The notes: generated from the letters alone by a model not told the origin. A DNA stretch of 64,000 nucleotides from UBA6623 sp965226435 (GCA_965226435.1 CBDDCY010000013.1:372001-436000); one strand, 5' to 3'. Shown: positions 41,675-50,522, counted from the first letter of the stretch. Program-made: numbers and translations.

Positions 41675-41691
41675 ATAATACCGCCATGAAA
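41675..41691 (-). promoter_or_regulatory. Candidate -10 region of the PhyH-CRTAC1 operon
   Basis: Minus strand TTTCATGGCGG directly followed by TATTAT. The same 14-mer (TTTCATGGCGGTAT) occurs at 39023-39036 upstream of the transhydrogenase gene, there reading into TATGAT. A shared extended -10 or activator site is possible. Confidence 0.4.
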
Positions 41692-41839
41692 ATGGGCGCC
41701 GGCGGCGCGAAGGGTCGGGCGAGGTTTCCGGTCGGGCGATATTGCATCGAATGAGTGCTCCTACGCCCGTCCGGGGCTTCTCTTCATTTGTGGCGGGGTT
41801 GCTATCCATGCCCCTTTCCGGGGGCGGGGCGCGCGGACG

Positions 41840-41945
41840 CTCCTGCCGCCCTTTCAGGGCTCACCTGTGGTGGCGAGCGACCCAGGGTTCCGCCGTTCCG
41901 GCTCCACCCCGGGCTATATTCCCGCCGCCGCTTCGCGGCTCACGA
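41840..41945 (+). repeat. Triple-hairpin intergenic repeat, copy 4
   Basis: CCGCCCTTTCAGGGCTC, CCCAGGGTT...CACCCCGGGCTATATTCCC and GCCGCTTCGCGGCTCACGAG, in the spacer between the PhyH and TPR genes. Confidence 0.78.
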
Positions 41946-42010
41946 GACCTGCAACTTGGGCGATCCGTAGAGCCATGTACCGCATACTTGTGGGCCATTT
42001 CGGAGGAGGT

Positions 42011-43738
42011 TCATTGCGTTGTAGAGCGCGCCTCGGCGGCGGCCTTCTTTTTTTTGAAGATCTCGAAATACTCGCGCGCCCGCTCAGGGCGTTTTTCACG
42101 GGCATGAATTTGCCCCAACACATAGTAGGGCTCGTAGAATTCCGGTTCCGCCTCAACGGCCTTCCGCAGTTGTTCAGCGGCGGCGGGCAGACGGCCCCGC
42201 GCCATCCATAGCTTGCCCAACTCGTAGCGGGCCAGGGCATCGGCGGGATCGATCTCGATCGCTTTGCTCAGCATCGCGGCGGCGCGCTCCGCGTCGTCGC
42301 CGGTGGGAGAACGGAGCGCCGCCAGTGCCCGCCCCAACTCGGTGTAGTATGAACCGGCATCGGGTTTGAGCGCGATCGCTTGTTCGAGCGCCTCGGCGGC
42401 CTCCGCGGGCTTGCGCTGTTTCCAATAAGCCTGCCCCAGCAAGTAATGGGATTCGTGCCTAGCAGGGTCGAGCTCGATCGCGCGCTTGAGTAGCCGCGGG
42501 GCCCGCGCACTTTCCGGTTCGAGGTTCAGGCAACCGGCGGCGAGGGCGTCGAGCAACCCGGCCCGGCTGCTTTCTTCGCCGTTTTCCCCGTCGCCTTCGT
42601 AACGGGCCGCCATGCGCAGCAGCTCGACGGCGGTTCCATGGTGCCCGCGGCCGCTGAGCATCTGAGCGAACTCGAAGTATTGTCGGCCTTTTTCGGGGTC
42701 GGCGAGGTCTTCGATCGAGGCAGGAGCCGGAGAGTTCGCGGTCTCCCGTTCGGCTTCGGCGCACGAGTTGCGTCGCACGGCGTAAAAGACTTTCGGGCTC
42801 GACGACCCGGCCGCGAACCGCATCTTGGCGAGCCAGGCCTCGGCGGCGGCCGACTTGCCCTGCTCAAGCAAGACGAACGCGAGATTCAAGTACGCGTGAG
42901 GGCTCGACGGTTCCCGCACGACGGCCCTCTCGAATAGGGCCTCGGCTTCTTCAAACCGATCGAGGGCGGCCAGCGCCGACGCCAATAAACTCCAGGCCTC
43001 GGCATTTCCCTCACCGCCCGGCGCGGCCAGAGTCTCAAGCAGCGTCACTGTCCGATCATGTCGACTGAGAAGGAAATTCGTCAGAGCCGTGAAGAGCCGA
43101 ATCTCGTACGAGTCGGGCGATTTTTCGAAAGCTGCTTCGAAGGCCTTGAGGGCGTCACGGTAGAAGAGATGTTGAAACAGCAGTCGTCCCACACGAAACG
43201 CCAGGTCCCCGCCGGGAGGAATCGGCGTCAGGACCGCGCGGGCGCTTTCGAGCCCCGCCGTCGTTTCCCCCGAAGCCAATTGCGCCGCGGCGAGGTGAAA
43301 CAAGACTCCTGCATTGCGGAAGCCTAATTGGACGGCCCGAGCGAGATGGGCGGCGGCTCTGGCGGGCTCGCCAATTTGACGGTAAAGAATGCCCGCACGG
43401 TAGTGCAGGGTCGGTTGTTCCGGCTCGGCCGTCAGTGATTTCTCAAACTGCCCGGCCGCCTCGCCGTTATGTTTTTGGGCGGCGTAGACGTCTCCCAACT
43501 CGCGATGCAGCACGGCCGGTTTCACCTCGGGATGGCCGCCCGCCCGAACTTCGTCCAGCAATTGCTCGATGGCGCGCGCAGCCTCGGGAAGGTTCCCGGC
43601 GTCTCGAAGGGCACGGGCCGGCGCGAGGAGGTCCGCGGTGTCGGCAGCCGCCATCGCCGGTGAAAGCGTCAAGCAACCTGCCGCCGCGAACCCCGCTACC
43701 GCCACTTGAAAAGTGCGATACAACACCTCACCTCCCAT
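42011..43738 (-). CDS. Exported TPR-repeat protein
   Basis: A 575-residue protein with a signal peptide (VAVAGFAAAGCLTLSPAMA) and about a dozen tetratricopeptide repeats across the rest: AIEQLLDEVRAG, PTLHYRAGILYRQIGEPARA, SPHAYLNLAFVLLEQGKS, ESHYLLGQAYWKQRKPAEAA, GSYYTELGRALAALRSPTGD and ALARYELGKLWMARGRLPAA. No enzymatic domain. TPR superhelices bind partner proteins; in Acidobacteria such proteins often accompany CRTAC1 proteins, as here. The start was set at the ATG with a signal peptide and GAGG upstream; 35 further open codons are dropped. Confidence 0.85.
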   Translation of the reverse strand: MGGEVLYRTFQVAVAGFAAAGCLTLSPAMAAADTADLLAPARALRDAGNLPEAARAIEQLLDEVRAGGHPEVKPAVLHRELGDVYAAQKHNGEAAGQFEKSLTAEPEQPTLHYRAGILYRQIGEPARAAAHLARAVQLGFRNAGVLFHLAAAQLASGETTAGLESARAVLTPIPPGGDLAFRVGRLLFQHLFYRDALKAFEAAFEKSPDSYEIRLFTALTNFLLSRHDRTVTLLETLAAPGGEGNAEAWSLLASALAALDRFEEAEALFERAVVREPSSPHAYLNLAFVLLEQGKSAAAEAWLAKMRFAAGSSSPKVFYAVRRNSCAEAERETANSPAPASIEDLADPEKGRQYFEFAQMLSGRGHHGTAVELLRMAARYEGDGENGEESSRAGLLDALAAGCLNLEPESARAPRLLKRAIELDPARHESHYLLGQAYWKQRKPAEAAEALEQAIALKPDAGSYYTELGRALAALRSPTGDDAERAAAMLSKAIEIDPADALARYELGKLWMARGRLPAAAEQLRKAVEAEPEFYEPYYVLGQIHAREKRPERAREYFEIFKKKKAAAEARSTTQ

Positions 43739-43914
43739 TTTCCTCTTTCTGGAACAATTCCGGGAACGGAACTCGGTCGGCGTGCTGAATCCGTGATTTG
43801 GTAGGAAACGCCGGCAAGCGACGCCGTGAAGCGGGTCGGCCACGTATTACCGTATTTTGCTGAAAACAAAACCTTCGGTCGACCGACAAGCGACCGAGGA
43901 AGATCACGCGTAAC

Positions 43915-43944
43915 TTGATTATTAGGTGACAAAGGCTGTATGGT
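43915..43944 (+). promoter_or_regulatory. Candidate promoter of the TonB receptor gene
   Basis: TTGATT (43915-43920), 18 bp, TATGGT (43939-43944), 100 nt before the start. A perfect palindrome TCGGTCGACCGA lies upstream at 43875-43886 and might be an operator. The remainder of the 300-nt spacer shows nothing. Confidence 0.4.
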
Positions 43945-44043
43945 AGTCAACTGGGGGGCAGGGTATCGTCGGACGGTCTTCAAGAGAGCTCGTCTCGCTT
44001 CACCTTAAGCTCACCCGTCTCACCTGATCTTTTTGGAGAATCC

Positions 44044-45663
44044 ATGAAATTTAGAATTCTGTGCCTCGCACTGGTAACGCTGCTTAGCACCCTTCCGCTT
44101 GCTGCCCAGACGTCCTTCGGGACCATTCTCGGCAACGTCGCGGATGAGAGTGGTGCTGTAGTGCCCGGCGTTGCGGTCACCATCACCAATGAAGGTACGG
44201 GCAATGTCCGCACCGTAACGAGTAATGATATCGGCGGCTTCACGGTGCCGTCGCTTCCGCCGTCCGTTTACTCGGTCTCGGCTGAATTGGCCGGCTTCAG
44301 CCAAGCGCTGCAAACCGGCGTTCAACTCGCCGTCAACCAGACCCTTCGCGTCGACCTCACCTTGAAGGTCGGTGAAGTAACGGAAATCGTCGAAGTCAGC
44401 GCCGCGGCGTTGCAACTTCAGACGGATACTTCGACCGTCGCTTCGACCGTCAACAACGAAAAAGTAGTCGAGCTGCCCCTCAACGGCCGCAGCTTCACCC
44501 AGCTCACCATTCTTATGCCCGGCGCGGTTGCCGGCGCGGGTGCGCTGACCGCGTTTCAAACTTCCGGTACGGCAGTGTCGATCAGCGGTCTTCGCTCCGA
44601 AGCCAACAACTACACCCTGGACGGCGTCAACAACAACGAGAGTTTCTTCAAGACCTACGGGTTGCAGCCCTCGATCGACGCGATTCAGGAATTCAAGATT
44701 CAGACGAACATCACTTCGTCCGAGTTCGGGACCGCCGCTGGCGCGAACGTCAACATCGTGACCAAGTCCGGCACCAACGAGATCCACGGGTCGGCGTTTG
44801 AGTTTCTCCGCAATGACAACCTGGATGCCGCTGAGTTCTTTTCGAATCGTTCCGGAACGCCCAAGTCCGAGTTCCGGCAAAACCAGTTCGGCGCCACGGT
44901 CGGCGGCCCGATCGTCAAGAACAGGACCTTCTTCTTCTTGATGTATGAAGGTCAGCGCAGGAGCCGTGAATCGACTCTGTTGGGCGTCGTGCCCACCACG
45001 GCGATGTTCGGCGGCGACCTGTCGGTGGATCACCAGGGCAATCCGGCGGGTGCGATTTTCGATCCGTACACGACGCGTGAGCTAGCCGACGGGAGCTTGG
45101 CGCGGGACCCGATCCCCAATAACCAAATCCCTTCCAGCCGGTTTAACCAGTCGACCAAGCAGCTTCAGCAGACCTTGTGGTCGTCTCCCAATCTGCCCGG
45201 CCAGGCGTTGAACCTGATCAACACCAACGCCTCGCGGATCGACAACGACCAGTGGATGGCCAAAGTCGACCACCGCTTTGGCGACAGCAACATCCTCACG
45301 GGGCGATTTAACTTCAGCGACTCGGTCAGTCCGCGTCCGACGAACCATCTCACGGTGGACAACTTGTTGGTGAACACGTTCACCAATATCATGATCAGCG
45401 ACACCCACACGTTGAACCCGACGACGATTCTCGACATGAAGATCTCCTATCACCGCAACAACCTTCAGATCGCCGACAGCGCGCCGGGCGGCAAGGAAGC
45501 TATCGCGTCGTTTATTACCGGCAACGGCATCCAGGGCATCCCGATCTTGAAGAGCGAAGCCGTGCCGCTGTTTCCGCAGTGGGGCATCTCGGGGTACAAC
45601 AGCCCCAGCCAGACGGGCTTTCCCTTTTTCCCGACGACAGCTATAGCGCCTATGCGAGCATGA
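44044..45663 (+). CDS. TonB-dependent receptor, Oar-like: N-terminal part
   Basis: First ~530 residues of an outer-membrane receptor of the Acidobacteria type. After a signal peptide (FRILCLALVTLLSTLPLAAQ) comes a carboxypeptidase-regulatory-like domain (GTILGNVADESGAVVPGVAV, TVTSNDIGGFTVPSLPPSVY). It is followed by a plug with VVELPLNGRSFTQLTILMPG and NNYTLDGVNNNES, and then the beta-barrel start (GSAFEFLRNDNLDAAEFFSN). The frame goes off at about 45630, in FPFFP, where one C is missing in TTTTTCCCG. The rest continues in the next frame (45579-47318). Such receptors import large sugars or peptides; the substrate is unknown. Confidence 0.85.
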   Translation: MKFRILCLALVTLLSTLPLAAQTSFGTILGNVADESGAVVPGVAVTITNEGTGNVRTVTSNDIGGFTVPSLPPSVYSVSAELAGFSQALQTGVQLAVNQTLRVDLTLKVGEVTEIVEVSAAALQLQTDTSTVASTVNNEKVVELPLNGRSFTQLTILMPGAVAGAGALTAFQTSGTAVSISGLRSEANNYTLDGVNNNESFFKTYGLQPSIDAIQEFKIQTNITSSEFGTAAGANVNIVTKSGTNEIHGSAFEFLRNDNLDAAEFFSNRSGTPKSEFRQNQFGATVGGPIVKNRTFFFLMYEGQRRSRESTLLGVVPTTAMFGGDLSVDHQGNPAGAIFDPYTTRELADGSLARDPIPNNQIPSSRFNQSTKQLQQTLWSSPNLPGQALNLINTNASRIDNDQWMAKVDHRFGDSNILTGRFNFSDSVSPRPTNHLTVDNLLVNTFTNIMISDTHTLNPTTILDMKISYHRNNLQIADSAPGGKEAIASFITGNGIQGIPILKSEAVPLFPQWGISGYNSPSQTGFPFFPTTAIAPMRA

Positions 45664-47318
45664 CCAAGATTGTCGGCAATCACAGCATCAAAGTCGGCTT
45701 CGAGTTCAAACACAACCGCAACTTGGACGACGGGTTCTTTACCGGGAACATGACCTTCGACAAGCGCCCGACCGAAGATCCTCAGAACGCGGCGGCAACC
45801 GGCAATGCCGTTGCCTCCTATCTGTTGGGTCTGCCGACCGTTGCCTTGCGGAACATCGGCGCCGGCACGACGGCCATCATGCGGAAGGAAGACTACAGTT
45901 TCTACTTCCAAGATGACTGGAGGGCCACCCCGAACCTGACGATCAACCTCGGCCTGCGTTACGACTACATCGAGTGGATGAAACACCGCGATAATCTGCT
46001 GGCCTCGATCGATATCGGTACGGGCGAATTTCTCTGGGATGGGGATAACCCCATCACGGGCGAAGGCCCGAACGTGCGGCGTGGAATCATTGAGCCCGAC
46101 CACAACAACTTCGCTCCCCGGATCGGCCTGGCGTATCGTCTCGGTGACAAGTCGACCATTCGCGCCGGCTACGGCGTTTTCTACATGTCCAACTACCTCT
46201 GGGAGGCTCAGGGCGTGCGAGGGAACTGGCCGTTCGCCATTAGTGAAAACTTCGGGAACATCAATGACCGCTTCCCGGTCCACACCGTCGAGAATACGTT
46301 TACGCCTGATCTGGACGTCCAGTTCGGCTCTCCCATCGCGCCCAATGCCCAACACATTGTCCCGCGCCACAACCGTACCAGTTACACGCAGCAGTGGAAC
46401 CTGCACGTGCAGCGGCAGCTGACGGAGGAGTTGATGGTCGAACTCGGCTATGTGGGCACGAGAGGCCTGAAGCTTTCGACCTTCTCGAACGTCAATACGG
46501 CCCTTCCGGGCCCCGGCGAAGTTCAGCCGCGCCGTCCGTTCCCGCAATATGGGCCTTTGAGCGAAATGGGGAACCAGTCCTCTTCGATCTATCACGGGCT
46601 GCAGTTCAAGATCGAGAAGCGCTTCTCCGACGGATTGTCTTTCCGCGCCAACTATGCCTTCGGAAAGACGATCGACGTTCTGGGGGCCGGTTTTTCCGCC
46701 AGCCAGACCGCCCAGAACCCGCACAATATTCTGGGTGACCGGGCATTGTCGGATCTCCACCGTGCCCATACCTTCACATTCGATTACGTTTGGCAGATTC
46801 CCTTCGGAAGAGGGAAGGCCTACGGCTCCGGCATGAACAAGGCCGCGGACGCAATCCTCGGCGGCTGGCAGCTGACCGGAATCATGGTGGCCAACAGCGG
46901 CCCCGCGTTCAACACGACCGTTCCGCGCGACATCGCGAACATCGGCGGGCGTGTCGGCGCCGAGAGACCGAACATCATTGGGGACCCGTTCTCGGGCGTT
47001 AGTGGAGGACCGGAACAGTACATCAATCTGGCGGCGTTCGGCGAGCCCGATCCCTTTACCTTCGGCACCTTGGGCCGTAACGCTCTACTCGCCGATGGTC
47101 TATTCCAGTTCGACATCGGGCTCTTTAAGAACTTCAAACTCACCGAGCGGATCGGACTTCAGTTCCGTTCGGAGTTCTTTAACGCGTTCAACAACGTGAA
47201 CTTCGGAAAACCCAACTCGAACTTTGACGCCGGGCCGGGAGTCTTCGGCTCGATCGGCGGATTGGCCGCGGGACAGTCCGCTCGCCAGATCCAGTTCGGG
47301 TTGAAGATCCTGTTCTAA
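45579..47318 (+). CDS. TonB-dependent receptor, Oar-like: C-terminal barrel part
   Basis: Continuation of the receptor starting at 44044. From 45632 onward it reads DDSYSAYASMTKIVGNHSIK, KEDYSFYFQDDWRATPNLTI, NLGLRYDYIEWMKH, then NNFAPRIGLAYRLGDKSTIR and a barrel ending ARQIQFGLKILF, with the terminal Phe typical of outer-membrane proteins. The first ~18 residues of the open frame are out-of-frame shadow. Together the two frames give a protein of about 1090 residues, as in intact relatives. The single-base defect makes the gene non-functional if real. Confidence 0.83.
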   Translation: MGHLGVQQPQPDGLSLFPDDSYSAYASMTKIVGNHSIKVGFEFKHNRNLDDGFFTGNMTFDKRPTEDPQNAAATGNAVASYLLGLPTVALRNIGAGTTAIMRKEDYSFYFQDDWRATPNLTINLGLRYDYIEWMKHRDNLLASIDIGTGEFLWDGDNPITGEGPNVRRGIIEPDHNNFAPRIGLAYRLGDKSTIRAGYGVFYMSNYLWEAQGVRGNWPFAISENFGNINDRFPVHTVENTFTPDLDVQFGSPIAPNAQHIVPRHNRTSYTQQWNLHVQRQLTEELMVELGYVGTRGLKLSTFSNVNTALPGPGEVQPRRPFPQYGPLSEMGNQSSSIYHGLQFKIEKRFSDGLSFRANYAFGKTIDVLGAGFSASQTAQNPHNILGDRALSDLHRAHTFTFDYVWQIPFGRGKAYGSGMNKAADAILGGWQLTGIMVANSGPAFNTTVPRDIANIGGRVGAERPNIIGDPFSGVSGGPEQYINLAAFGEPDPFTFGTLGRNALLADGLFQFDIGLFKNFKLTERIGLQFRSEFFNAFNNVNFGKPNSNFDAGPGVFGSIGGLAAGQSARQIQFGLKILF

Positions 47319-47339
47319 CCTTTCAACTGTCTGTAACCC

Positions 47340-47371
47340 AAAGCCCTCGCCGCCCCGCGGCGAGGGCTTTT
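47340..47371 (+). terminator. Rho-independent terminator after the TonB receptor
   Basis: AAAGCCCTCGCCG-CCCCG-CGGCGAGGGCTTTT: a perfect stem of more than 10 bp with T-run, 20 nt past the receptor stop. Confidence 0.9.
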
Positions 47372-47397
47372 GCCTTTCATGGGAACCAACCCCCAAT

Positions 47398-47610
47398 CCG
47401 AGCCGCGCACGTTAGGGGCTCTGAAGAATCGAGAGCCTCTCCAGTCTTGCGCCGGTATACACAATTGGCAACCTACGATTCAGAGCCCAGAGCGCAAGCG
47501 ACGGGCCACGAGCAGGCAAGCGTCACTTAAGTCCCCGAGCCCTACGGCCCCGCCACTTTCCTTCGGGCGAACGGCCCGTCGCATACCGCTTACTAACGTG
47601 CGCGGCTCAG
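47398..47610. repeat. Inverted-repeat element related to 18348-18612
   Basis: CCGAGCCGCGCACGTTAG (47398-47415) is matched by CTAACGTGCGCGGCTCAG (47593-47610), 17 of 18 bp. The left arm is shorter than the right arm, which continues as GCATACCGCTTA. The interior of about 175 bp has no ORF. Confidence 0.6.
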
Positions 47611-47854
47611 TTTGGGGGCCGGCTCGATTCGTCGATCATAATGCGGGTAACCGGATGCGCCGGCGACCTGAAGTTTGTCGACCGGCCCCGGGCGTGGTGG
47701 TGACGCCGCTGGGGGCTTTCGACCCGATGCCGGGCCTGTTCCAGCCCTGTTCAAGAGCCGGCGAACGGCACACTTCGGAAAGAAGTGATGGGCTCCAGCA
47801 AGATTATGTCCGCGGCCGCCCTGTGAGCGGCATGGCAAGCGGCGGAGCTTTTGC

Positions 47855-48202
47855 GTGATGAGTGTCGGCCCTTCCCCCTTGCGTCTTGTTCTGATCGGCG
47901 CCGGCGTCATTGGCGCCCGCCACGTCAAGCTGGTCGCCGCCGAGCCGGGTTGCGAGCTGGTGGCGCTGGCCGACCCCACCCAGACCGCGCGCGACGTTGC
48001 CGCGGCCGCCGCGATCGCTCACTACAGCGACTACGAAAAGATGCTCGATCGCGAGCGCCCGCAAGGGGCGATCGTCGCGGCGCCGACGCCGTTGCACGCC
48101 GCGGTAGGGGAGGCATGCGCTCGCCGCGGCATCCACATGTTGATGGAAAAGCCGGTGACCGACACGGTGGGAGGCCGGACACCGGCTGATCGCGGCGGCT
48201 GA
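47855..48202 (+). CDS. Gfo/Idh/MocA oxidoreductase, N-terminal part (frameshifted)
   Basis: First ~105 residues of a third NAD(P)-dependent dehydrogenase. The Rossmann phrase LVLIGAGVIGARHVKLVAAE and the active-site EKPVTDTV are present, and it has no signal peptide. After EKPVTDTV the frame reads VGGRTPADRGG and stops. In the next frame the sequence reads EAGHRLIAAAEQHGVRILVG, the expected continuation. An extra G in GTGGGAGG (about 48168-48171) explains the break. The start MSVGPSPLRL is at the second of two ATGs. Confidence 0.8.
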   Translation: MMSVGPSPLRLVLIGAGVIGARHVKLVAAEPGCELVALADPTQTARDVAAAAAIAHYSDYEKMLDRERPQGAIVAAPTPLHAAVGEACARRGIHMLMEKPVTDTVGGRTPADRGG

Positions 48203-48212
48203 GCAACACGGC

Positions 48213-48929
48213 GTGCGAATTCTGGTCGGGCATCATCGGCGCTTTGACCCCGCCGTGGAGGCCGCCGGTAAGATCATCGCCGGCAGTGAGATCGGGCGGC
48301 TGATCGCCATTTCGGGTCAGTGGGCGGTGCGCAAGCCGGACCACTATTACGAAATGGATTGGCGGCGGAAGCCGGGCGGCGGTCCGATCTTGATCAATCT
48401 GATTCACGACATCGACATGATGCGCCTTTGGTGCGGCGAGATCGAAAGCGCCTATGCGGAGACGGGCAATACCGAGCGGGGCTTCGCGGTCGAGGACAGC
48501 GGAGCGTTGGTGCTGCGCTTTCAGAGCGGGGTGCGCGCGACGATTACGTTCTCCGACGCGACGCCTTCGCCTTGGGGTTGGGAGAGGGCGAGCGGGGACA
48601 ATCCGCACACCCCGGTGTCGGGCGAGAATTGCTATCGATTCTTCGGAACGGCGGCGTCTTTCGAGTTTCCGAACATTGTCATGTGGCGCACGCCGGAGGG
48701 AGCCGATGCAAGCTGGGAGCAACCGATTCGAAAGGAAGCCCGGCCCCTGCCCGAGCGAGCCGCGTTGGCCGCCCAATTGCGGCATTTTCTCGATGTCGCG
48801 CGGGGTGAGGCCGAGCCGCGGGTGAGTGCGGTGGATGCGTTGGCGACCTTGGCGGCGACGGTCGCGGTGCTGGAATCGGCGCGGTTGGGGAGGCCGGTGG
48901 AGCCGGGCTTTCGGTTGGAGGACTCTTGA
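48213..48929 (+). CDS. Gfo/Idh/MocA oxidoreductase, C-terminal part
   Basis: Rest of the dehydrogenase begun at 47855. It opens at MRILVGHHRRFDPAVEAAGK and includes the C-terminal domain block INLIHDIDMMRLWCGEIESA, the Asp/His active-site region, and ends GRPVEPGFRLEDS. The intact gene would be about 355 residues; a sequencing or real insertion of one G near 48170 splits it. Substrate unknown. Confidence 0.8.
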   Translation: MRILVGHHRRFDPAVEAAGKIIAGSEIGRLIAISGQWAVRKPDHYYEMDWRRKPGGGPILINLIHDIDMMRLWCGEIESAYAETGNTERGFAVEDSGALVLRFQSGVRATITFSDATPSPWGWERASGDNPHTPVSGENCYRFFGTAASFEFPNIVMWRTPEGADASWEQPIRKEARPLPERAALAAQLRHFLDVARGEAEPRVSAVDALATLAATVAVLESARLGRPVEPGFRLEDS

Positions 48930-48969
48930 TGCGCGACTGCAAGCAAGATGCGCAAGCCTTTCGGGAGCA

Positions 48970-49242
48970 TCAATCGAGGCCTCGATAAGCGTTTCCGCGA
49001 AGTCGTAAACGTAAAATCCTTACTCGGCGTTGTCGCCGCGAAACGCGATAAACCGCACGGTAGCGACCGCCACCGAAGGATACCCGATAGTAGCCCCGCC
49101 GGCCTCGCAATTCGATAGCGTCGGGCGGGAACGGATCTTCAGCTAGATCCACTAGAAGATTCGCGGCTTCATCGCGAATGAATTCGGGTAGATTCTTGAA
49201 CTCGCTGTTTGCGGACGGGGCGACCCTGAGCGTCCAACTCAT
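48970..49242 (-). CDS. RelE/ParE-family toxin
   Basis: A 90-residue toxin-like protein: MSWTLRVAPSANSEFKNLPE at the start, the family phrase RRGYYRVSFGGGRYRAVYRV near the end and RRQRRVRILRLRLRGNAYRG as the terminal strand. ATG 49242 is chosen over an ATG at 49344 because the family starts there. The upstream antitoxin gene overlaps its 5' end by about 74 nt. Confidence 0.75.
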   Translation of the reverse strand: MSWTLRVAPSANSEFKNLPEFIRDEAANLLVDLAEDPFPPDAIELRGRRGYYRVSFGGGRYRAVYRVSRRQRRVRILRLRLRGNAYRGLD

Positions 49243-49366
49243 AGTCGTTGTCTTCAAGGAACTCGTCAAGGGAGAGCGAACGTTCCCGTGCGCGCCGGAT
49301 TGCGACGCGATAGTCGGCTTCGTCCTCGGGATGAGGCGGGCCAACCGGCTTGGGCGTATCGATCAT
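49169..49366 (-). CDS. Antitoxin of the RelE/ParE pair
   Basis: A 65-residue acidic then basic protein (MIDTPKPVGPPHPEDEADYR, RRARERSLSLDEFLEDNDYE), upstream of and overlapping the toxin on the same strand. The order antitoxin-toxin and the small size support a type II module. The overlap of about 74 nt is larger than the usual few bases; a frameshift that extended the antitoxin is possible. The start is the ATG at 49366, with weak upstream signal. Confidence 0.6.
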   Translation of the reverse strand: MIDTPKPVGPPHPEDEADYRVAIRRARERSLSLDEFLEDNDYELDAQGRPVRKQRVQESTRIHSR

Positions 49367-49462
49367 CTCGTTCTTATTGTATCCCATGCATCAAAAAGCC
49401 CAACCATCGATATCCTGTCTGATGCCGCTTCGAACCGGCCTGCTGAAGCAAGGCGGCCGTGG

Positions 49463-50440
49463 CTAGGGCAAGAACGCTTCCACCGGGACAAGTGGCGGCG
49501 GCTCGGGCAGCGTATCAAACGGCGTCTCGGCGTAGAACAGCGTTCCGGCGGCGGGCGCCAGGGCTCGTGCTTCGTCATCCATGCCCTCGACGGCGGTCGT
49601 GAAGACCACGCAAACCTTGCCCTCCATCTCGACAAACTCGGGGCACGTCACGCGCGGCGAGCCGGGGACGATCCATTCGGAAAGCACCTGGCCGTCGGAG
49701 AGCCGGAACTCTTGCGCCAGTCCCTTATCGATCGCGCGCTGGTCATAGAACGCCACGACGATGCTCGATCCGTCGTTATTGTGTCGCAGCCCGTCGGGAA
49801 CGGCCTCCATTGAATCGGGCGGAACGAGGAGCGAGCTTTCGATCGGCCTGGTGAAATCGCGGTCAAAACGATATCGCGTGATGGTCTTGGGGTCGGAATC
49901 GATGTCGATGATTGTCGGGCCGTCGGGGCCGGGTTGAAAGAATTTTCCATTCGAGCAAATTTGTTTATCGACAAGCTCGATCACTTGCCGCGTCTCACAG
50001 TCGTAACGGTAAAGAGCGGCGATCGTCTGGTTGAACTCAACGTGCTTGGTGCCGAACAACAAGCCGCCGGGGATCGGGATGCCGTCGTTGATGAGAACGC
50101 GTTCGTCATTGGTCGCGGTAATGGCGGTTTCCGAGACCTCGCCCGTCGTCAAATCCAATAGAACGAGCCGACGATCGATACCGACGACGACCACGCCCTC
50201 GCGCGTCGTTTCGGCAAGGAAGCCGGGACTGCCGGGCAAATCGATTGTTTGGTTCTCGCGGGTCTCGAGATCGAGAATGTTGAGGCTGCCGCGAGGATCA
50301 TCGGCGCCGTGCTGGATCGCCACCCAGCCGAGCAGCGGGCGACCGCCTCCGAAGTTTTGAAGAACGCGCGGTCCTTCCGGGAGGAAGCGCAGGGCTTCGG
50401 TTTGGGGAGCGAAGAGAGGCCGGCAAGTGTAGGTACGCAT
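49463..50440 (-). CDS. SMP-30/gluconolactonase-like (regucalcin) protein
   Basis: A 325-residue six-bladed propeller of the SMP-30 family. Typical phrases are VLLDLTTGEVSETAITATND, ERVLINDGIPIPGGLLFGTK, TRYRFDRDFTRPIE, DGLRHNNDGSSIVVAFYDQR and GSPRVTCPEFVEM. Metal and substrate binding by the Glu/Asn/Asp residues of the central tunnel is a family feature; gluconolactone hydrolysis is possible but unproven. It lies 66 nt from the target duplication of the tandem ISA pair, whose insertion is upstream of it. Confidence 0.82.
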   Translation of the reverse strand: MRTYTCRPLFAPQTEALRFLPEGPRVLQNFGGGRPLLGWVAIQHGADDPRGSLNILDLETRENQTIDLPGSPGFLAETTREGVVVVGIDRRLVLLDLTTGEVSETAITATNDERVLINDGIPIPGGLLFGTKHVEFNQTIAALYRYDCETRQVIELVDKQICSNGKFFQPGPDGPTIIDIDSDPKTITRYRFDRDFTRPIESSLLVPPDSMEAVPDGLRHNNDGSSIVVAFYDQRAIDKGLAQEFRLSDGQVLSEWIVPGSPRVTCPEFVEMEGKVCVVFTTAVEGMDDEARALAPAAGTLFYAETPFDTLPEPPPLVPVEAFLP

Positions 50441-50506
50441 AGAAGGATTAGTTTACGCCGCGGCGGCGTGCGAGAGGGGCGCGTTCGATCAAAGATGTTT
50501 GCCGAA

Positions 50507-50522
50507 AACACCTCGCTTTTGC
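50507..50522. repeat. 16-bp target duplication, left of ISA copy C
   Basis: AACACCTCGCTTTTGC, repeated exactly between copies C and D and after copy D. Confidence 0.92.
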
